This document shows positions 1 through 8,576 of a DNA stretch of 64,000 bases, piece by piece. The stretch is taken from contig CAYVMP010000001.1 in the NCBI GenBank assembly GCA_964452635.1, positions 3,400 through 67,399 of the forward strand. The letters are read 5' to 3'. Within the stretch, counting starts at the first letter, position 1; the number at the start of each line of letters is the position of its first letter. The position numbers and the translations under genes were made by a program. The notes under the pieces were generated by a model that saw nothing but the letters and a program-made list of their open reading frames with translations, ran no database searches and was not told the origin of the DNA. The DNA is from CAYVMP01 sp964452635 (GTDB lineage Bacteria; Patescibacteriota; Minisyncoccia; Phycocordibacterales; DATDWN01).

Positions 1-2
1 AG

Positions 3-356
3 ACAAAAAACCTACAGATTTTCTCTGGGGGAGCAAAGAAGGCAGACTGGGATGTTGGTCTTGCCGTAGACGCAATCAAACTTGCACCAAAACTCGACGC
101 GGTCATTCTCGTGTCAGGGGATGGAGACTTCGTACCACTCGTTGAATATCTCAAAGTAAATGAAGGGTGTCAGGTGGAAGTCATGTCATTTGGCAAATCA
201 TCATCTGCGAAACTTATCGAAGCTGCAGATGATTTCATTGACCTCGATGACAATCCTCGAAAATATCTCATTGGGTACAACTCAGGTCCAAAGCGCACTA
301 TGCGACGGGCTCCACATATTTCAAGAGAAAACCCTGAAAGAGAGAGTTTGGAATAG
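3..356 (+). CDS. NYN-domain (LabA/DUF88-type) protein, 5'-truncated
   Basis: The frame is open from the left edge, so the gene start lies outside the window. The visible part carries the C-terminal half of a NYN domain: KADWDVGLAVDA, then ILVSGDGDFVPLVEYLK. The Asp residues in DWDVG and SGDGDF match the metal-binding acidic residues of this PIN-like RNase fold. About 30 basic residues follow the domain and end at TAG. Family members are predicted RNases; the substrate here is unknown. A possible small RNA follows directly. Domain call is firm, function is family-level only. Confidence 0.85.
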   Translation, partial: TKNLQIFSGGAKKADWDVGLAVDAIKLAPKLDAVILVSGDGDFVPLVEYLKVNEGCQVEVMSFGKSSSAKLIEAADDFIDLDDNPRKYLIGYNSGPKRTMRRAPHISRENPERESLE

Positions 357-375
357 TATTTATTTTTGTGCGCAG

Positions 376-405
376 TTGATTTCTAAATAAATACCATGAT
401 ATACT
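376..405 (+). promoter_or_regulatory. Promoter for a possible small RNA
   Basis: TTGATT at 376-381, 18-base spacer, TATACT at 400-405 with an extended TG (TGATATACT, 397-405). The predicted start near 412 is at the base of the first hairpin of the RNA. The same 9-mer TGATATACT also precedes uvrD and the gene at 10682. Confidence 0.55.
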
Positions 406-411
406 CACAGT

Positions 412-480
412 GTCCCTTTTGGGGCACTTCGTGTATTAGCACACAACAGAGCGCTGGCCTCGCAACCGGCGCTCTTTTTT
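412..480 (+). ncRNA. Possible ~70-nt structured small RNA
   Basis: Between the promoter at 376-405 and a terminator at 448-480 there is no reading frame. The strand folds into a first hairpin (GTGTCCC, TTTT loop, GGGGCAC, 410-427), a weak 4-bp hairpin near 431-444, and the terminator stem. Two of the pairs are U-G wobbles that only work on the plus strand (T413 with G424, T455 with G468), favouring a plus-strand RNA. No known family is recognised. It could also be an untranslated end of the NYN gene or the leader of the gene at 527. Confidence 0.4.
448..480 (+). terminator. Rho-independent terminator
   Basis: 10-bp stem AGAGCGCTGG/CCGGCGCTCT (one G-U pair) at 448-457 and 466-475, ending in TTTTTT. 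It closes the NYN gene or small-RNA transcript before the promoter of the next gene. Confidence 0.85.
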
Positions 481-526
481 ATACACAGATTCCACAACAC
501 TGACGCATTTGGTACAATGAGAGGAC

Positions 527-1462
527 ATGAATCCCGAAGAATTATCAAAAAAAAGTCCTTTGGAACTTGATGAATCGAAAGTGGAAAACACGCCACCAAC
601 ACCAGAGAAAAAATATTCATCAACCACACTCAAACCACTTCGAACATATCAAGGTGATGTAGAGTCTATTATTGGTTCCCAGAAAACATCTGCAGTAACT
701 ATTGCTGTAGCGGAGCAGAAAAGAAGGGAAGAAAAGAGAGTGATCAATCCCGAGCCCATTGAGCATCCAGTAACTTCATTTTTTGTTGAGCTAAAAAACA
801 AATCATTTTTAATATTAAGTATTCTTTTGCTCTGTAGCGCTATAGGAGGGGTTATTTTTGTGTTCTATATGCAAACCGCCCCCGTTGTCATTCCACAGAA
901 AAATACACTCATTACTGCATCAAAAGAAATATCCATACCTACCGATAATCGCGCGGGGACAGATATTGTAAACGAGATTATCCAACAAAAAAACTCTCTT
1001 GATGGTCATTTAAATTCAATTACCCATGTAAATTTTACCACCGCAGGTACAGATGCAGATGTTCAGACACTTGTAGCACTCATTGCGCCACGTATTCCAC
1101 CGTCACTCGTTCGATCACTTGATGCAAAATACATGTTTGGATTTTTTTCTTCTGATAAAAACTATCCATTCATACTTCTCACAACAAACGACTACGGATC
1201 AAGCTGGAGTGGAATGCTTGCGTGGGAGAGTGGTATGAACAAAGACTTCGGACAGCTGTTTAACATTCAAAATGATGGTCACTCATCTATTTTTACTGAT
1301 GAAACAATACAAAACAAAGATTTACGAATTATCCAAGACATAAACAAAAAAACAGTGCTTTTGTACTCATTTATTGATAAAAACACAATACTCATCACAA
1401 GCAACGAAACTGTGTTCTCATCCATTCTCGGGAAATTCATCGAAGGAAAAATTGTGAGATAG
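527..1462 (+). CDS. Conserved-type membrane protein of unknown function
   Basis: 311 residues. A hydrophilic N-terminus of about 90 residues (cytoplasmic by inference) is followed by one hydrophobic segment around residues 93-114 (SFLILSILLLCSAIGGVIFV) and an extracytoplasmic domain of about 195 residues with no motif I recognise. The ATG at 527 is preceded by TACAAT at 513-518, eight bases upstream, so the mRNA is probably leaderless. It stands alone in front of the DksA-like gene. Single-pass proteins of this layout are common next to housekeeping genes in Parcubacteria, but I cannot name a family. Confidence 0.75.
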   Translation: MNPEELSKKSPLELDESKVENTPPTPEKKYSSTTLKPLRTYQGDVESIIGSQKTSAVTIAVAEQKRREEKRVINPEPIEHPVTSFFVELKNKSFLILSILLLCSAIGGVIFVFYMQTAPVVIPQKNTLITASKEISIPTDNRAGTDIVNEIIQQKNSLDGHLNSITHVNFTTAGTDADVQTLVALIAPRIPPSLVRSLDAKYMFGFFSSDKNYPFILLTTNDYGSSWSGMLAWESGMNKDFGQLFNIQNDGHSSIFTDETIQNKDLRIIQDINKKTVLLYSFIDKNTILITSNETVFSSILGKFIEGKIVR

Positions 1463-1464
1463 TA

Positions 1465-1493
1465 TGGACAAAAATAAAACCCTGACATACACT
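1465..1493 (+). promoter_or_regulatory. Promoter of the DksA-like gene
   Basis: TGGACA at 1465-1470, 17-base spacer, TACACT at 1488-1493. The -10 ends seven bases before the ATG at 1501, placing the transcription start at or next to the start codon. Confidence 0.6.
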
Positions 1494-1500
1494 TATACCT

Positions 1501-1854
1501 ATGAACACAACACATTTTAAAACAGCACTCGAAGTAGAGAAACAAAAATTGGAAGCAGAACTCAGTACTGTGGGACGAAAAAACCCTACAAACTCAGCAG
1601 ATTGGGAAGCGGTTGAGCCGGAAAATGGGCGAGATCGTGCAGACGAAACTGAAGTTGCTGACGGAATTGAAAATTTCGAAAACAATGCTGGTATTGTACA
1701 CCAACTCGAAATACAACTTACTGCTGTTACAAAAGCACTCGAGAGAATAGACGCAGGAACATATGGCACATGTGAAGTCTGTGGCAAGGAAATCGAACAC
1801 GACCGACTTGAAGCAGAACCGGCAGCATCTACCTGCACAGACCATATGAAATAA
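1501..1854 (+). CDS. TraR/DksA-family zinc-finger protein
   Basis: 117 residues: a coiled-coil-like charged N-terminus, then a C-terminal finger CEVC-x17-CTDH near residues 92-115. The family finger is normally CxxC-x17-CxxC; here the last ligand is His, which could still bind zinc. The pattern RDRADETEVADG in the middle resembles the family's conserved acidic tip region (D-E-x-E). DksA-type proteins enter the RNA polymerase secondary channel; the short YteA-like branch to which this may belong is less well studied. Promoter sits directly before the ATG. It is followed after nine bases by yifB. Confidence 0.8.
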   Translation: MNTTHFKTALEVEKQKLEAELSTVGRKNPTNSADWEAVEPENGRDRADETEVADGIENFENNAGIVHQLEIQLTAVTKALERIDAGTYGTCEVCGKEIEHDRLEAEPAASTCTDHMK

Positions 1855-1863
1855 TACATCAAC

Positions 1864-3477
1864 ATGAGCATTTCTAAGATATACAGTGCTCAGTCAAATC
1901 TCCTTAATGCACAGATTATAGATATTGAAGTGGATCTCTCAAAAGGGCTCCACTCTTTTTCTATTGTAGGACTCGCAAATAAATCAGTGGATGAGTCGAA
2001 AGACAGAGTGGGTGCTGCAATAAAAAACTCTGGATTCAAATCACCTAAGAATAAAAACCAAAAGATCGTTGTGTCTCTCGCTCCAGCAGACGTGAAAAAG
2101 GAAGGACCATTGTTTGATTTACCAATTGCAATCGCATATCTTCTCGCATCAGATGATGTTCGAGCAGAAACTGCTGGAAAAATTTTCATAGGCGAACTAT
2201 CACTCGATGGCACACTTCGACCAGTTAAGGGAGTACTCCCGATCACTCAAAAAGCAAAAAATGATGGTTTCAGTGAAATATTTTTACCACTAGAAAATGC
2301 TCTTGAAGCATCAGTTATCGAGGGAATCACAATATACCCAGCACATACTCTCATGGAGGTGATACGACACATCAATACAAAGAAAACCACCGATGATGGT
2401 TCGGGGAAGGAAGTAATTGATACTGTATACATTGAGGAGTATATAAAACCTCAGGAAGAAAAAGTTGAGCCGGAAATAGATATTGATTTTGCAGATGTAA
2501 AAGGCCAAGAATCTGCAAAACGTGGTTTAGAAATCGCTGCAGCTGGAGGACACAACATAATCATGTATGGACCTCCCGGCACAGGGAAGACGATGCTTGC
2601 TCGTGCATTTACCCACCTACTCCCTGCACTATCATTTGATGATATGCTCGAGGTTACATCTATTTATTCTATTGGAGGGCATTTATCACAGGGAACTGTG
2701 TACACCCAGAACTCACACACTTCGCGCCCACTCATCGAACATCCTCCGTTTCGTGCACCACACCACACAGCGTCATATGTATCTCTCGTTGGTGGTGGAT
2801 CAAATCTCATGCCCGGAGAAGTGACGCTTGCACACAAAGGTGTACTATTTCTCGATGAGTTTCCGGAATTTGATACCAAAGTACTCGAAACACTTCGCCA
2901 ACCACTTGAAGATCAAGTGGTGACTGTGTCGAGAGCAAAGGGAAGTGTAAAATATCCAGCACACTTCATACTCGTTGCAACCATGAACCCTTGTCCATGT
3001 GGAAACTACGGAGTAAAGGGTAAAGAATGCACATGTAATGCCCAGAGTATTGAGCGATACAAAAGAAAACTTTCTGGACCTATCGTTGACCGAATCGACC
3101 TGTGGGTAGAGGTATCGAAAATCGAACACGAAAAATTGACTGATGCTCGCGGATTACACGAACCAACAGCACAGATTAAAGAGAGGGTACTGAATGCACG
3201 AAAAGTTCAAGTGCAGAGGTATAGTAACGCTCGTTTGAATATCAAAACAAATGCTGAACTCTCACCTAAAAATCTCATTGCACACATCACACTGTCAGAT
3301 GGAGTCAAAGAACTCCTCAATAAATCTGCAAAAAATCTTGACCTCTCAGCACGTGCATATCATCGCATTATCAAACTCGCACAGACCATTGCCGATCTTG
3401 AGGGAACACCGACTATCGGAGAACATCACATCCTCGAAGCACTCCAGTACCGACCAAAGAAATACCAAGCAATTTAA
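1864..3477 (+). CDS. comM: YifB/ComM-family Mg-chelatase-like AAA+ ATPase
   Basis: 537 residues, a little longer than the usual ~507. N-terminal ChlI-like domain (residues 1-170, GLHSFSIVGLANKSVDESKDR), AAA+ core with Walker A GPPGTGKTMLAR at about 236-247 and Walker B VLFLDEFPEF near 329-338, and the C-terminal Mg-chelatase domain with the Cys-rich NPCPCGNYG loop. Family members such as Haemophilus ComM are helicases that promote branch migration during natural transformation, which fits a genome that also has a type IV pilus. The TAA stop is intact and directly abuts an N run. Confidence 0.93.
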   Translation: MSISKIYSAQSNLLNAQIIDIEVDLSKGLHSFSIVGLANKSVDESKDRVGAAIKNSGFKSPKNKNQKIVVSLAPADVKKEGPLFDLPIAIAYLLASDDVRAETAGKIFIGELSLDGTLRPVKGVLPITQKAKNDGFSEIFLPLENALEASVIEGITIYPAHTLMEVIRHINTKKTTDDGSGKEVIDTVYIEEYIKPQEEKVEPEIDIDFADVKGQESAKRGLEIAAAGGHNIIMYGPPGTGKTMLARAFTHLLPALSFDDMLEVTSIYSIGGHLSQGTVYTQNSHTSRPLIEHPPFRAPHHTASYVSLVGGGSNLMPGEVTLAHKGVLFLDEFPEFDTKVLETLRQPLEDQVVTVSRAKGSVKYPAHFILVATMNPCPCGNYGVKGKECTCNAQSIERYKRKLSGPIVDRIDLWVEVSKIEHEKLTDARGLHEPTAQIKERVLNARKVQVQRYSNARLNIKTNAELSPKNLIAHITLSDGVKELLNKSAKNLDLSARAYHRIIKLAQTIADLEGTPTIGEHHILEALQYRPKKYQAI

Positions 3478-3487
3478 NNNNNNNNNN
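3478..3487. other. Assembly gap (10 N)
   Basis: Ten N joining the end of the yifB-like gene to the 3' end of the M23 peptidase gene. Real gap length is unknown; the peptidase probably lacks only a few C-terminal residues. Confidence 0.98.
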
Positions 3488-4508
3488 GAGCACCACGAAC
3501 TTCGAAGTGGAGATGGACACCTGTTGATTTACCGGATGTTCCCATGTATCCGATTACTTGGCCTTGTGTGACCATATCTCCGACAGATACAGCTGTGCCA
3601 CTGAGGTGACCATAGAGCGTTTGTGTGCCATTGTCGTGTTTGATTACGATATACGAACCATATCCTCCATTCCATCCAGAGTTTTTAGAAATGATGACTT
3701 GTCCCCCAGCTGATGCAAGAATGTTTGATCCGTATGCTGACGCAAGGTCAACACCATTGTGCCCGTGAATTCCTTGAGTTTTAATACCTCCAATGATTGG
3801 TCGCATATAGTAGCCATTGTAGACAGGAACCGATGAACCCTTAACTCCAACACCGGCAGACGAGCCCTTAGTTCCACTACTTGATGGGGTTGAAGACAAT
3901 TCTCCGTCAGGAATGATGACCACATCACCAACTATTAATTTTTCACCCTTTGATAGGTTGTTATATTGAATAATTTCATCAATATCACCCTTGTGTAACT
4001 TCGCAATACTTTGAAGGGTTTCGCCTGACTTCACAGTATGTTGTATTCCTGAAATAGGGAGAATAACAAGGGTTTGCCCAGGAGTAATCGTGTTACCTTT
4101 AATATCATTGCCCCACCTAATTGTATTCACACTGACACCAAACATTTTTGCAATAGCCGGAAGTGTATCACCCTGCCTAACAACATAAATACTGATTTGA
4201 GTGTCGTCTATTGTGTGTTCAGGTGCATCTGGGGCTATGGTTTGTAACTCTGTAGAGAGGGATGTTCCACCAACTATTGCCAAATCGCTTTTAGGTGAGC
4301 GGAGAGACTGTCCGATAGGTGAGTGTACTGATTCAAGAAGAGCTATGTTTTGGGAATTAAATGTGCTTTGATCGACAACAACCTCAGATGAGCTAAAGAT
4401 ATTTGATAAATACGTCAAAACACCCGCATGAACCGAAAGCGGTATAATAAGCAAAAGAACAAGCAAAAAAATCTCAGAGTAATGAGAATTTTTTTCTATG
4501 TTCACCAT
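3488..4508 (-). CDS. Secreted LysM-LysM-M23 peptidoglycan endopeptidase, C-terminus cut by gap
   Basis: About 340 residues are visible from ATG 4508; a GTG at 4526 is an alternative start. A signal peptide ending in LLLIIPLSVHA is followed by a linker, two LysM repeats (VVRQGDTLPAIAKMFGV and HTVKSGETLQSIAKLHKG), a Ser/Gly-rich spacer and an M23 (LytM) domain. Its zinc site is visible: HNGVD gives the first His and Asp, and HLHFEVRG the last His. M23 enzymes cut peptide cross-links in murein. The frame runs into the N gap right after FEVRGA, so only a short tail is missing. It is convergent with yifB and divergent from uvrD. Confidence 0.9.
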
Positions 4509-4629
4509 CGTATCTTCTGATCCCACCTCCGCTTTCGCTCGAGTGTTTTTTAGACCAGATTGATTCGCTGGATCATGTTCAGTACCTATAATATGCTTAA
4601 AGTTAACCTATATTCTGAAATATCTGAAT

Positions 4630-4653
4630 ATTATGGCTCTGTTGAGCCATAAT
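4630..4653. promoter_or_regulatory. Perfect inverted repeat in the uvrD/M23 divergent region
   Basis: ATTATGGCTC, loop TGTT, GAGCCATAAT: a perfect 10-bp stem. No T-run follows on either strand, so it is not a standard terminator. It lies about 100 bases upstream of the uvrD promoter and 120 upstream of the peptidase start, so it could be an operator. Role not known. Confidence 0.5.
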
Positions 4654-4736
4654 GAAAAACCTTTCCGTATAGCCCCATTATATAGGAGTAGGCTAATAGG
4701 TCAACCACCCTATACACATTCAAAATGCAATCTCCA

Positions 4737-4745
4737 TGATATACT
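4737..4745 (+). promoter_or_regulatory. Extended -10 of uvrD
   Basis: TGATATACT with TATACT at 4740-4745, six bases before the ATG at 4752. No good -35 and no Shine-Dalgarno, so a leaderless mRNA is expected. Confidence 0.6.
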
Positions 4746-4751
4746 TTCGAA

Positions 4752-7700
4752 ATGAATTATTTGGAATCTCTTAACACAGAGCAAAGAAAGGCTGTTCTTA
4801 CCACACAAGGTCCAGTATTAATCATCGCAGGGGCTGGTGCAGGCAAGACAAAAACCCTTACACACCGAATATTTCACCTCATGCAAACGGGAGTAGCACC
4901 AGAAAATATACTCGCAATAACATTTACAAACAAGGCGGCTCGGGAAATGCGGGAGCGTGTAGAACACATGCTCAATCACCAAGATGATAGCGGGTTGAGA
5001 TCCACGGGAATGCCGTTCATGAGTACATTTCACTCACTCGGAGTACATATCATCAAGGAAAATAGTGACATCCTAGGAATACCACGACATTTTTCTATTT
5101 ATGACACAGCGGATTCAAAAAAGGCAGTTAAAGAAGCTCTCGTCTATATTGGTGTTGATCCCAAAGAACACAGTGATAAAGTGAGACATATCATTTCACA
5201 AGAAAAAGGAAGGGGAGTGCGCATGTCAGAATACGCAGAACGAGATGCATATGACTATACATCCGAACTAACAAAAAAAGTATGGAGAAAATACGAAGAA
5301 ATACTTCGTCGTGACGGAGCATTGGATTTTGATGATTTACTTCTTCACACACTCACACTGCTCGAAAAATATCCACACGTACGCGAAAAATATCAGAATA
5401 GATTTATGTATGTTCATGTTGATGAGTACCAAGACACAAACAAGGTACAGAACCGAATCATAGATTTAATCGCAGACAAATATAAAAATATTTGTGTTGT
5501 TGGTGATGCCGATCAATGTGTGACAGAGGGAACAAAAATAAAAATGGCCGATGGGTTTTTAAAAAATATTGAGAATATTAAAAATGGTGAATATATCCTA
5601 TCAAATTATGGGGGAGGTAACTTTCGTCCTGCAAAAATTATAGGAAAAAAAACATCCCGATATACAGGAAATATTGTTCGAATTGAAACACAGAATGGAA
5701 ACATACTTGAAAGTACTCCGGAACATATTCATTTTGCCGGTTATCAATTCGGAATAACACCTCAGATATATGTTGTGTATCTAATGTATAAAAAAAATAT
5801 TGGATGGAGAATTGGCACCACATCTGTGTACACAAAAGGTCAAAAAAAATCGATTATTGGTTTCATCCAAAGATCAAATCAGGAACATGCAGATGCATGT
5901 TGGGTCATATCTACACACAATACTCAAAACGAAGCGCGATGCAGTGAGTATATTTTATCACTTACATACCAAATTCCAACACTACCGTTTACACCTCGTA
6001 AAGGAATAAGCACCAATGGGTATGTTCATGATGAAAAAATGATTAATAAAATTTTTTCAAATTTCAATACTCAACAATCTGCTGAAAAATTGCTTTCGGA
6101 TAAAGGATTACTCCGTGAACATCCTCATCACCAACCACAAACTCACAACTCAAATCGAAGAAATATACGTATTACTCTGTGTGCAGATAAACGAGGAAAG
6201 ACACCGGTGCATACAATTTCGATACAAGGAAATGATGCAGAAGGTGCGGAAAAAATAAAATCTCTTGGCTTTTCAGTGCGACCATCAAAAAAAAGTGGGG
6301 GGTGGAGATTTGAAACAGCAAACTCGAATTACGGAATTATATGCATGCTCGGAACAAAAATTGCTGGGGTATTTCCAGAAACAAATTTTATTTTTTCTGC
6401 GAGACTTGGCAAAAAAAAGATTAGTACAAAAGATACTAACTCACTTCCATGCACACCCGCAGGATCTATTGTTTCTGGTATGGCACTGTTTACTGAGAAT
6501 GGGTACGATATTGTCTCCCATGTTACCAAAAAACCACTATCAAAAGTAAAGGTTTTTGATATTGATATTGAAAAAACTCATAATTATATAGCAAATAATA
6601 TCGTCACTCATAATTGTATCTACGGATGGAGGGGGGCTGAAATAAAGCACATGTTACATTTTGAGAAAACGTACCCACACACACATACTGTTTTCTTGGA
6701 GGAAAATTATAGATCAACTCAAACAATACTTGCAGTCGCAAACACAGTCATAGAGAAAAATAAATTTAGAATTCCCAAGAAATTATTCACCCAAAATCAC
6801 ACTGGTGATCGTGTTGGAATATTCAGTGGAAGAGATGAATACGACGAGGCGCACTTCATAGCAACAAAGGCAAAACAGTGCATTGAAAATGGTATTTCTG
6901 CTGATGATATTGCAGTACTCTACAGAGCAAATTTTCAATCACGTGTACTCGAAGAAGCATTTCTTGCTCACACAGTTCCATACCAACTCCTTGGAACAAA
7001 GTTTTTTGAACGAAAGGAAGTAAAAGACGTATTGAGTTTCATTAAAGCATCACTCAATCCGGACGCACGTGGTGATTTCCTGCGAATTATAAACATACCA
7101 CCCCGAGGTATCGGCAAAACAACAATAGATAAAATCATTGAGGAACGAGAACACGAACTCTCCGCAAGCACACATGCAAAAATTGAGAATTTTAAACAAA
7201 CATTGGTACATTTCAGAGAAAAACTCCTCACTCTTTCTGTTTCAGAAGCAGTAAAATATATCATTATCACAAGTGGAATGGAGAAAATGTACAGTACTGG
7301 TATGGAAGAAGATACTGATCGTCTTGAAAACATTATGGAACTTGTTACTATCGCTCAAAAATACGATGATCTCCCTCGACCAGACGGTATCGAGCAGTTT
7401 CTTACCGACAGCAGTCTCGCCTCTGATCAAGACACTCTTGATACTCCGCAAAATGGAGTTAAGTTAATGACAGTACACGCAAGCAAAGGATTGGAATTCA
7501 ACACAGTATTCATTTCTGGTTTAGAATCAGACCTCTTCCCACACAAAGGCATGGGTGGTCAGAGAAAAAGTGCTGATGATAGTGAGGAAGAACGACGACT
7601 ATTTTACGTTGCGATCACACGAGCAGAGAAAAAGTTGTTTTTGACATATGCACATACTCGTACTATCTTTGGTAGTATTCATGTAAATGCGCCATCAGAA

Positions 7701-7799
7701 TTTCTCGACGATATCCCAGATACACACAGTGAACAGGAGAGTTGGACAGGGAATGCACACGGGAGAGATAGAAAACCATTACTCAGTATAGATTTTTAA
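4752..7799 (+). CDS. uvrD: UvrD/PcrA-type SF1 helicase interrupted by an intein
   Basis: 1015 codons, of which residues 256-621 are an intein. The spliced protein would be about 649 residues, a normal size for this family. Extein motifs in order: Q motif NTEQRKAV, Walker A AGAGAGKTKT, motif Ia TFTNKAAREM, motif II VDEYQDTN, motif III VGDADQ/CIYGWRGA split by the intein, motif IV NYRST, motif V VHASKGLEF and motif VI FYVAITRAEKKL. The enzyme unwinds DNA 3'-5' in nucleotide-excision and mismatch repair and clears replication blocks. The gene is followed after two bases by rsmA and has a leaderless-type promoter. Confidence 0.95.
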   Translation: MNYLESLNTEQRKAVLTTQGPVLIIAGAGAGKTKTLTHRIFHLMQTGVAPENILAITFTNKAAREMRERVEHMLNHQDDSGLRSTGMPFMSTFHSLGVHIIKENSDILGIPRHFSIYDTADSKKAVKEALVYIGVDPKEHSDKVRHIISQEKGRGVRMSEYAERDAYDYTSELTKKVWRKYEEILRRDGALDFDDLLLHTLTLLEKYPHVREKYQNRFMYVHVDEYQDTNKVQNRIIDLIADKYKNICVVGDADQCVTEGTKIKMADGFLKNIENIKNGEYILSNYGGGNFRPAKIIGKKTSRYTGNIVRIETQNGNILESTPEHIHFAGYQFGITPQIYVVYLMYKKNIGWRIGTTSVYTKGQKKSIIGFIQRSNQEHADACWVISTHNTQNEARCSEYILSLTYQIPTLPFTPRKGISTNGYVHDEKMINKIFSNFNTQQSAEKLLSDKGLLREHPHHQPQTHNSNRRNIRITLCADKRGKTPVHTISIQGNDAEGAEKIKSLGFSVRPSKKSGGWRFETANSNYGIICMLGTKIAGVFPETNFIFSARLGKKKISTKDTNSLPCTPAGSIVSGMALFTENGYDIVSHVTKKPLSKVKVFDIDIEKTHNYIANNIVTHNCIYGWRGAEIKHMLHFEKTYPHTHTVFLEENYRSTQTILAVANTVIEKNKFRIPKKLFTQNHTGDRVGIFSGRDEYDEAHFIATKAKQCIENGISADDIAVLYRANFQSRVLEEAFLAHTVPYQLLGTKFFERKEVKDVLSFIKASLNPDARGDFLRIINIPPRGIGKTTIDKIIEEREHELSASTHAKIENFKQTLVHFREKLLTLSVSEAVKYIIITSGMEKMYSTGMEEDTDRLENIMELVTIAQKYDDLPRPDGIEQFLTDSSLASDQDTLDTPQNGVKLMTVHASKGLEFNTVFISGLESDLFPHKGMGGQRKSADDSEEERRLFYVAITRAEKKLFLTYAHTRTIFGSIHVNAPSEFLDDIPDTHSEQESWTGNAHGRDRKPLLSIDF
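5517..6614 (+). mobile_element. Intein in UvrD motif III (366 residues)
   Basis: Starts with Cys1 (CVTEGTKIKMADG, block A), has the block B pattern ESTPEHIHF with its His, and ends with block F VKVFDIDIEKTHNYIANN and the terminal His-Asn before Cys+1 (THN/CIYGW). The splice residues needed for self-excision are all present. The middle (about residues 370-570 of the full protein) is too long for a mini-intein, but I see no canonical LAGLIDADG motif; an endonuclease domain may be present in degenerate or unfamiliar form. The insertion point interrupts the ATPase motif that reads DxDQSIYxWRGA in intein-free homologs, with Ser changed to Cys at +1. Confidence 0.93.
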
Positions 7800-7801
7800 T
7801 A

Positions 7802-8572
7802 ATGAAAACCAAAAAATCACTCGGGCAACATTTTCTCACATCACCAAAAATACTTGGTGATATTGTGCACACCTCACATATCGAGAAAGGGGATACCGTC
7901 CTTGAGATTGGTCCCGGAATGGGCACACTTACACAGGCTCTCCTTGAAAGTGGAGCATTCGTTACTGCAATCGAAAAAGATGATCGGCTCATCCCGATAC
8001 TTACAGATAAATTTTCAAAATACATAGGAAGTGGAGATTTCGCCATCGTTCACGAAGATATACTTGAGTGGAAAAACACACTCCCTCAACCATATAAAAT
8101 AGTTGCAAATATTCCATACTATATTACCGGACAAATCATACGAATGTTTCTCCAATCAACCAATCAACCAACAAGCATGACACTTCTCGTACAAAAAGAA
8201 GTCGCTCAGAGAATAGTTGCGCGAGATGGCAAGGAAAGTCTCCTCTCATTATCTGTAAAAATATACGGGAAACCAGTATTAATACGAACTGTACCAGCTG
8301 GAGCATTCAACCCTCCACCTACTGTTGACTCAGCGGTGCTCCACATTGAGTCAATTTCAAAGGAAAATCTTCGTGGAATATCTGAAGAAAAGTTTTTCGC
8401 TATCATTCATGCAGGATTCGCACACAAAAGAAAACAGTTACTCCCTAATCTATCTCATTTATACACAAAAGATACTCTCATGAGTGCCTTTGATGTATGT
8501 GCCCTCCCGTATACATGTAGAGCAGAAGATGTGTCTCTCGAAACATGGGTTCGTTTAGCACAAACCCTCTAA
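7802..8572 (+). CDS. rsmA: 16S rRNA dimethyladenosine transferase RsmA (KsgA)
   Basis: 256 residues. SAM-binding motif I VLEIGPGMGTLT near residue 35, acidic loop AIEKDDRL, and the catalytic motif NIPYYITG (family NxPY). The N-terminal KKSLGQHFL is typical of the family. It dimethylates two adenines in the 3' terminal helix of 16S rRNA late in small-subunit assembly. Starts two bases after uvrD and ends four bases before the convergent secreted-protein gene. Confidence 0.95.
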   Translation: MKTKKSLGQHFLTSPKILGDIVHTSHIEKGDTVLEIGPGMGTLTQALLESGAFVTAIEKDDRLIPILTDKFSKYIGSGDFAIVHEDILEWKNTLPQPYKIVANIPYYITGQIIRMFLQSTNQPTSMTLLVQKEVAQRIVARDGKESLLSLSVKIYGKPVLIRTVPAGAFNPPPTVDSAVLHIESISKENLRGISEEKFFAIIHAGFAHKRKQLLPNLSHLYTKDTLMSAFDVCALPYTCRAEDVSLETWVRLAQTL

Positions 8573-8576
8573 CACA

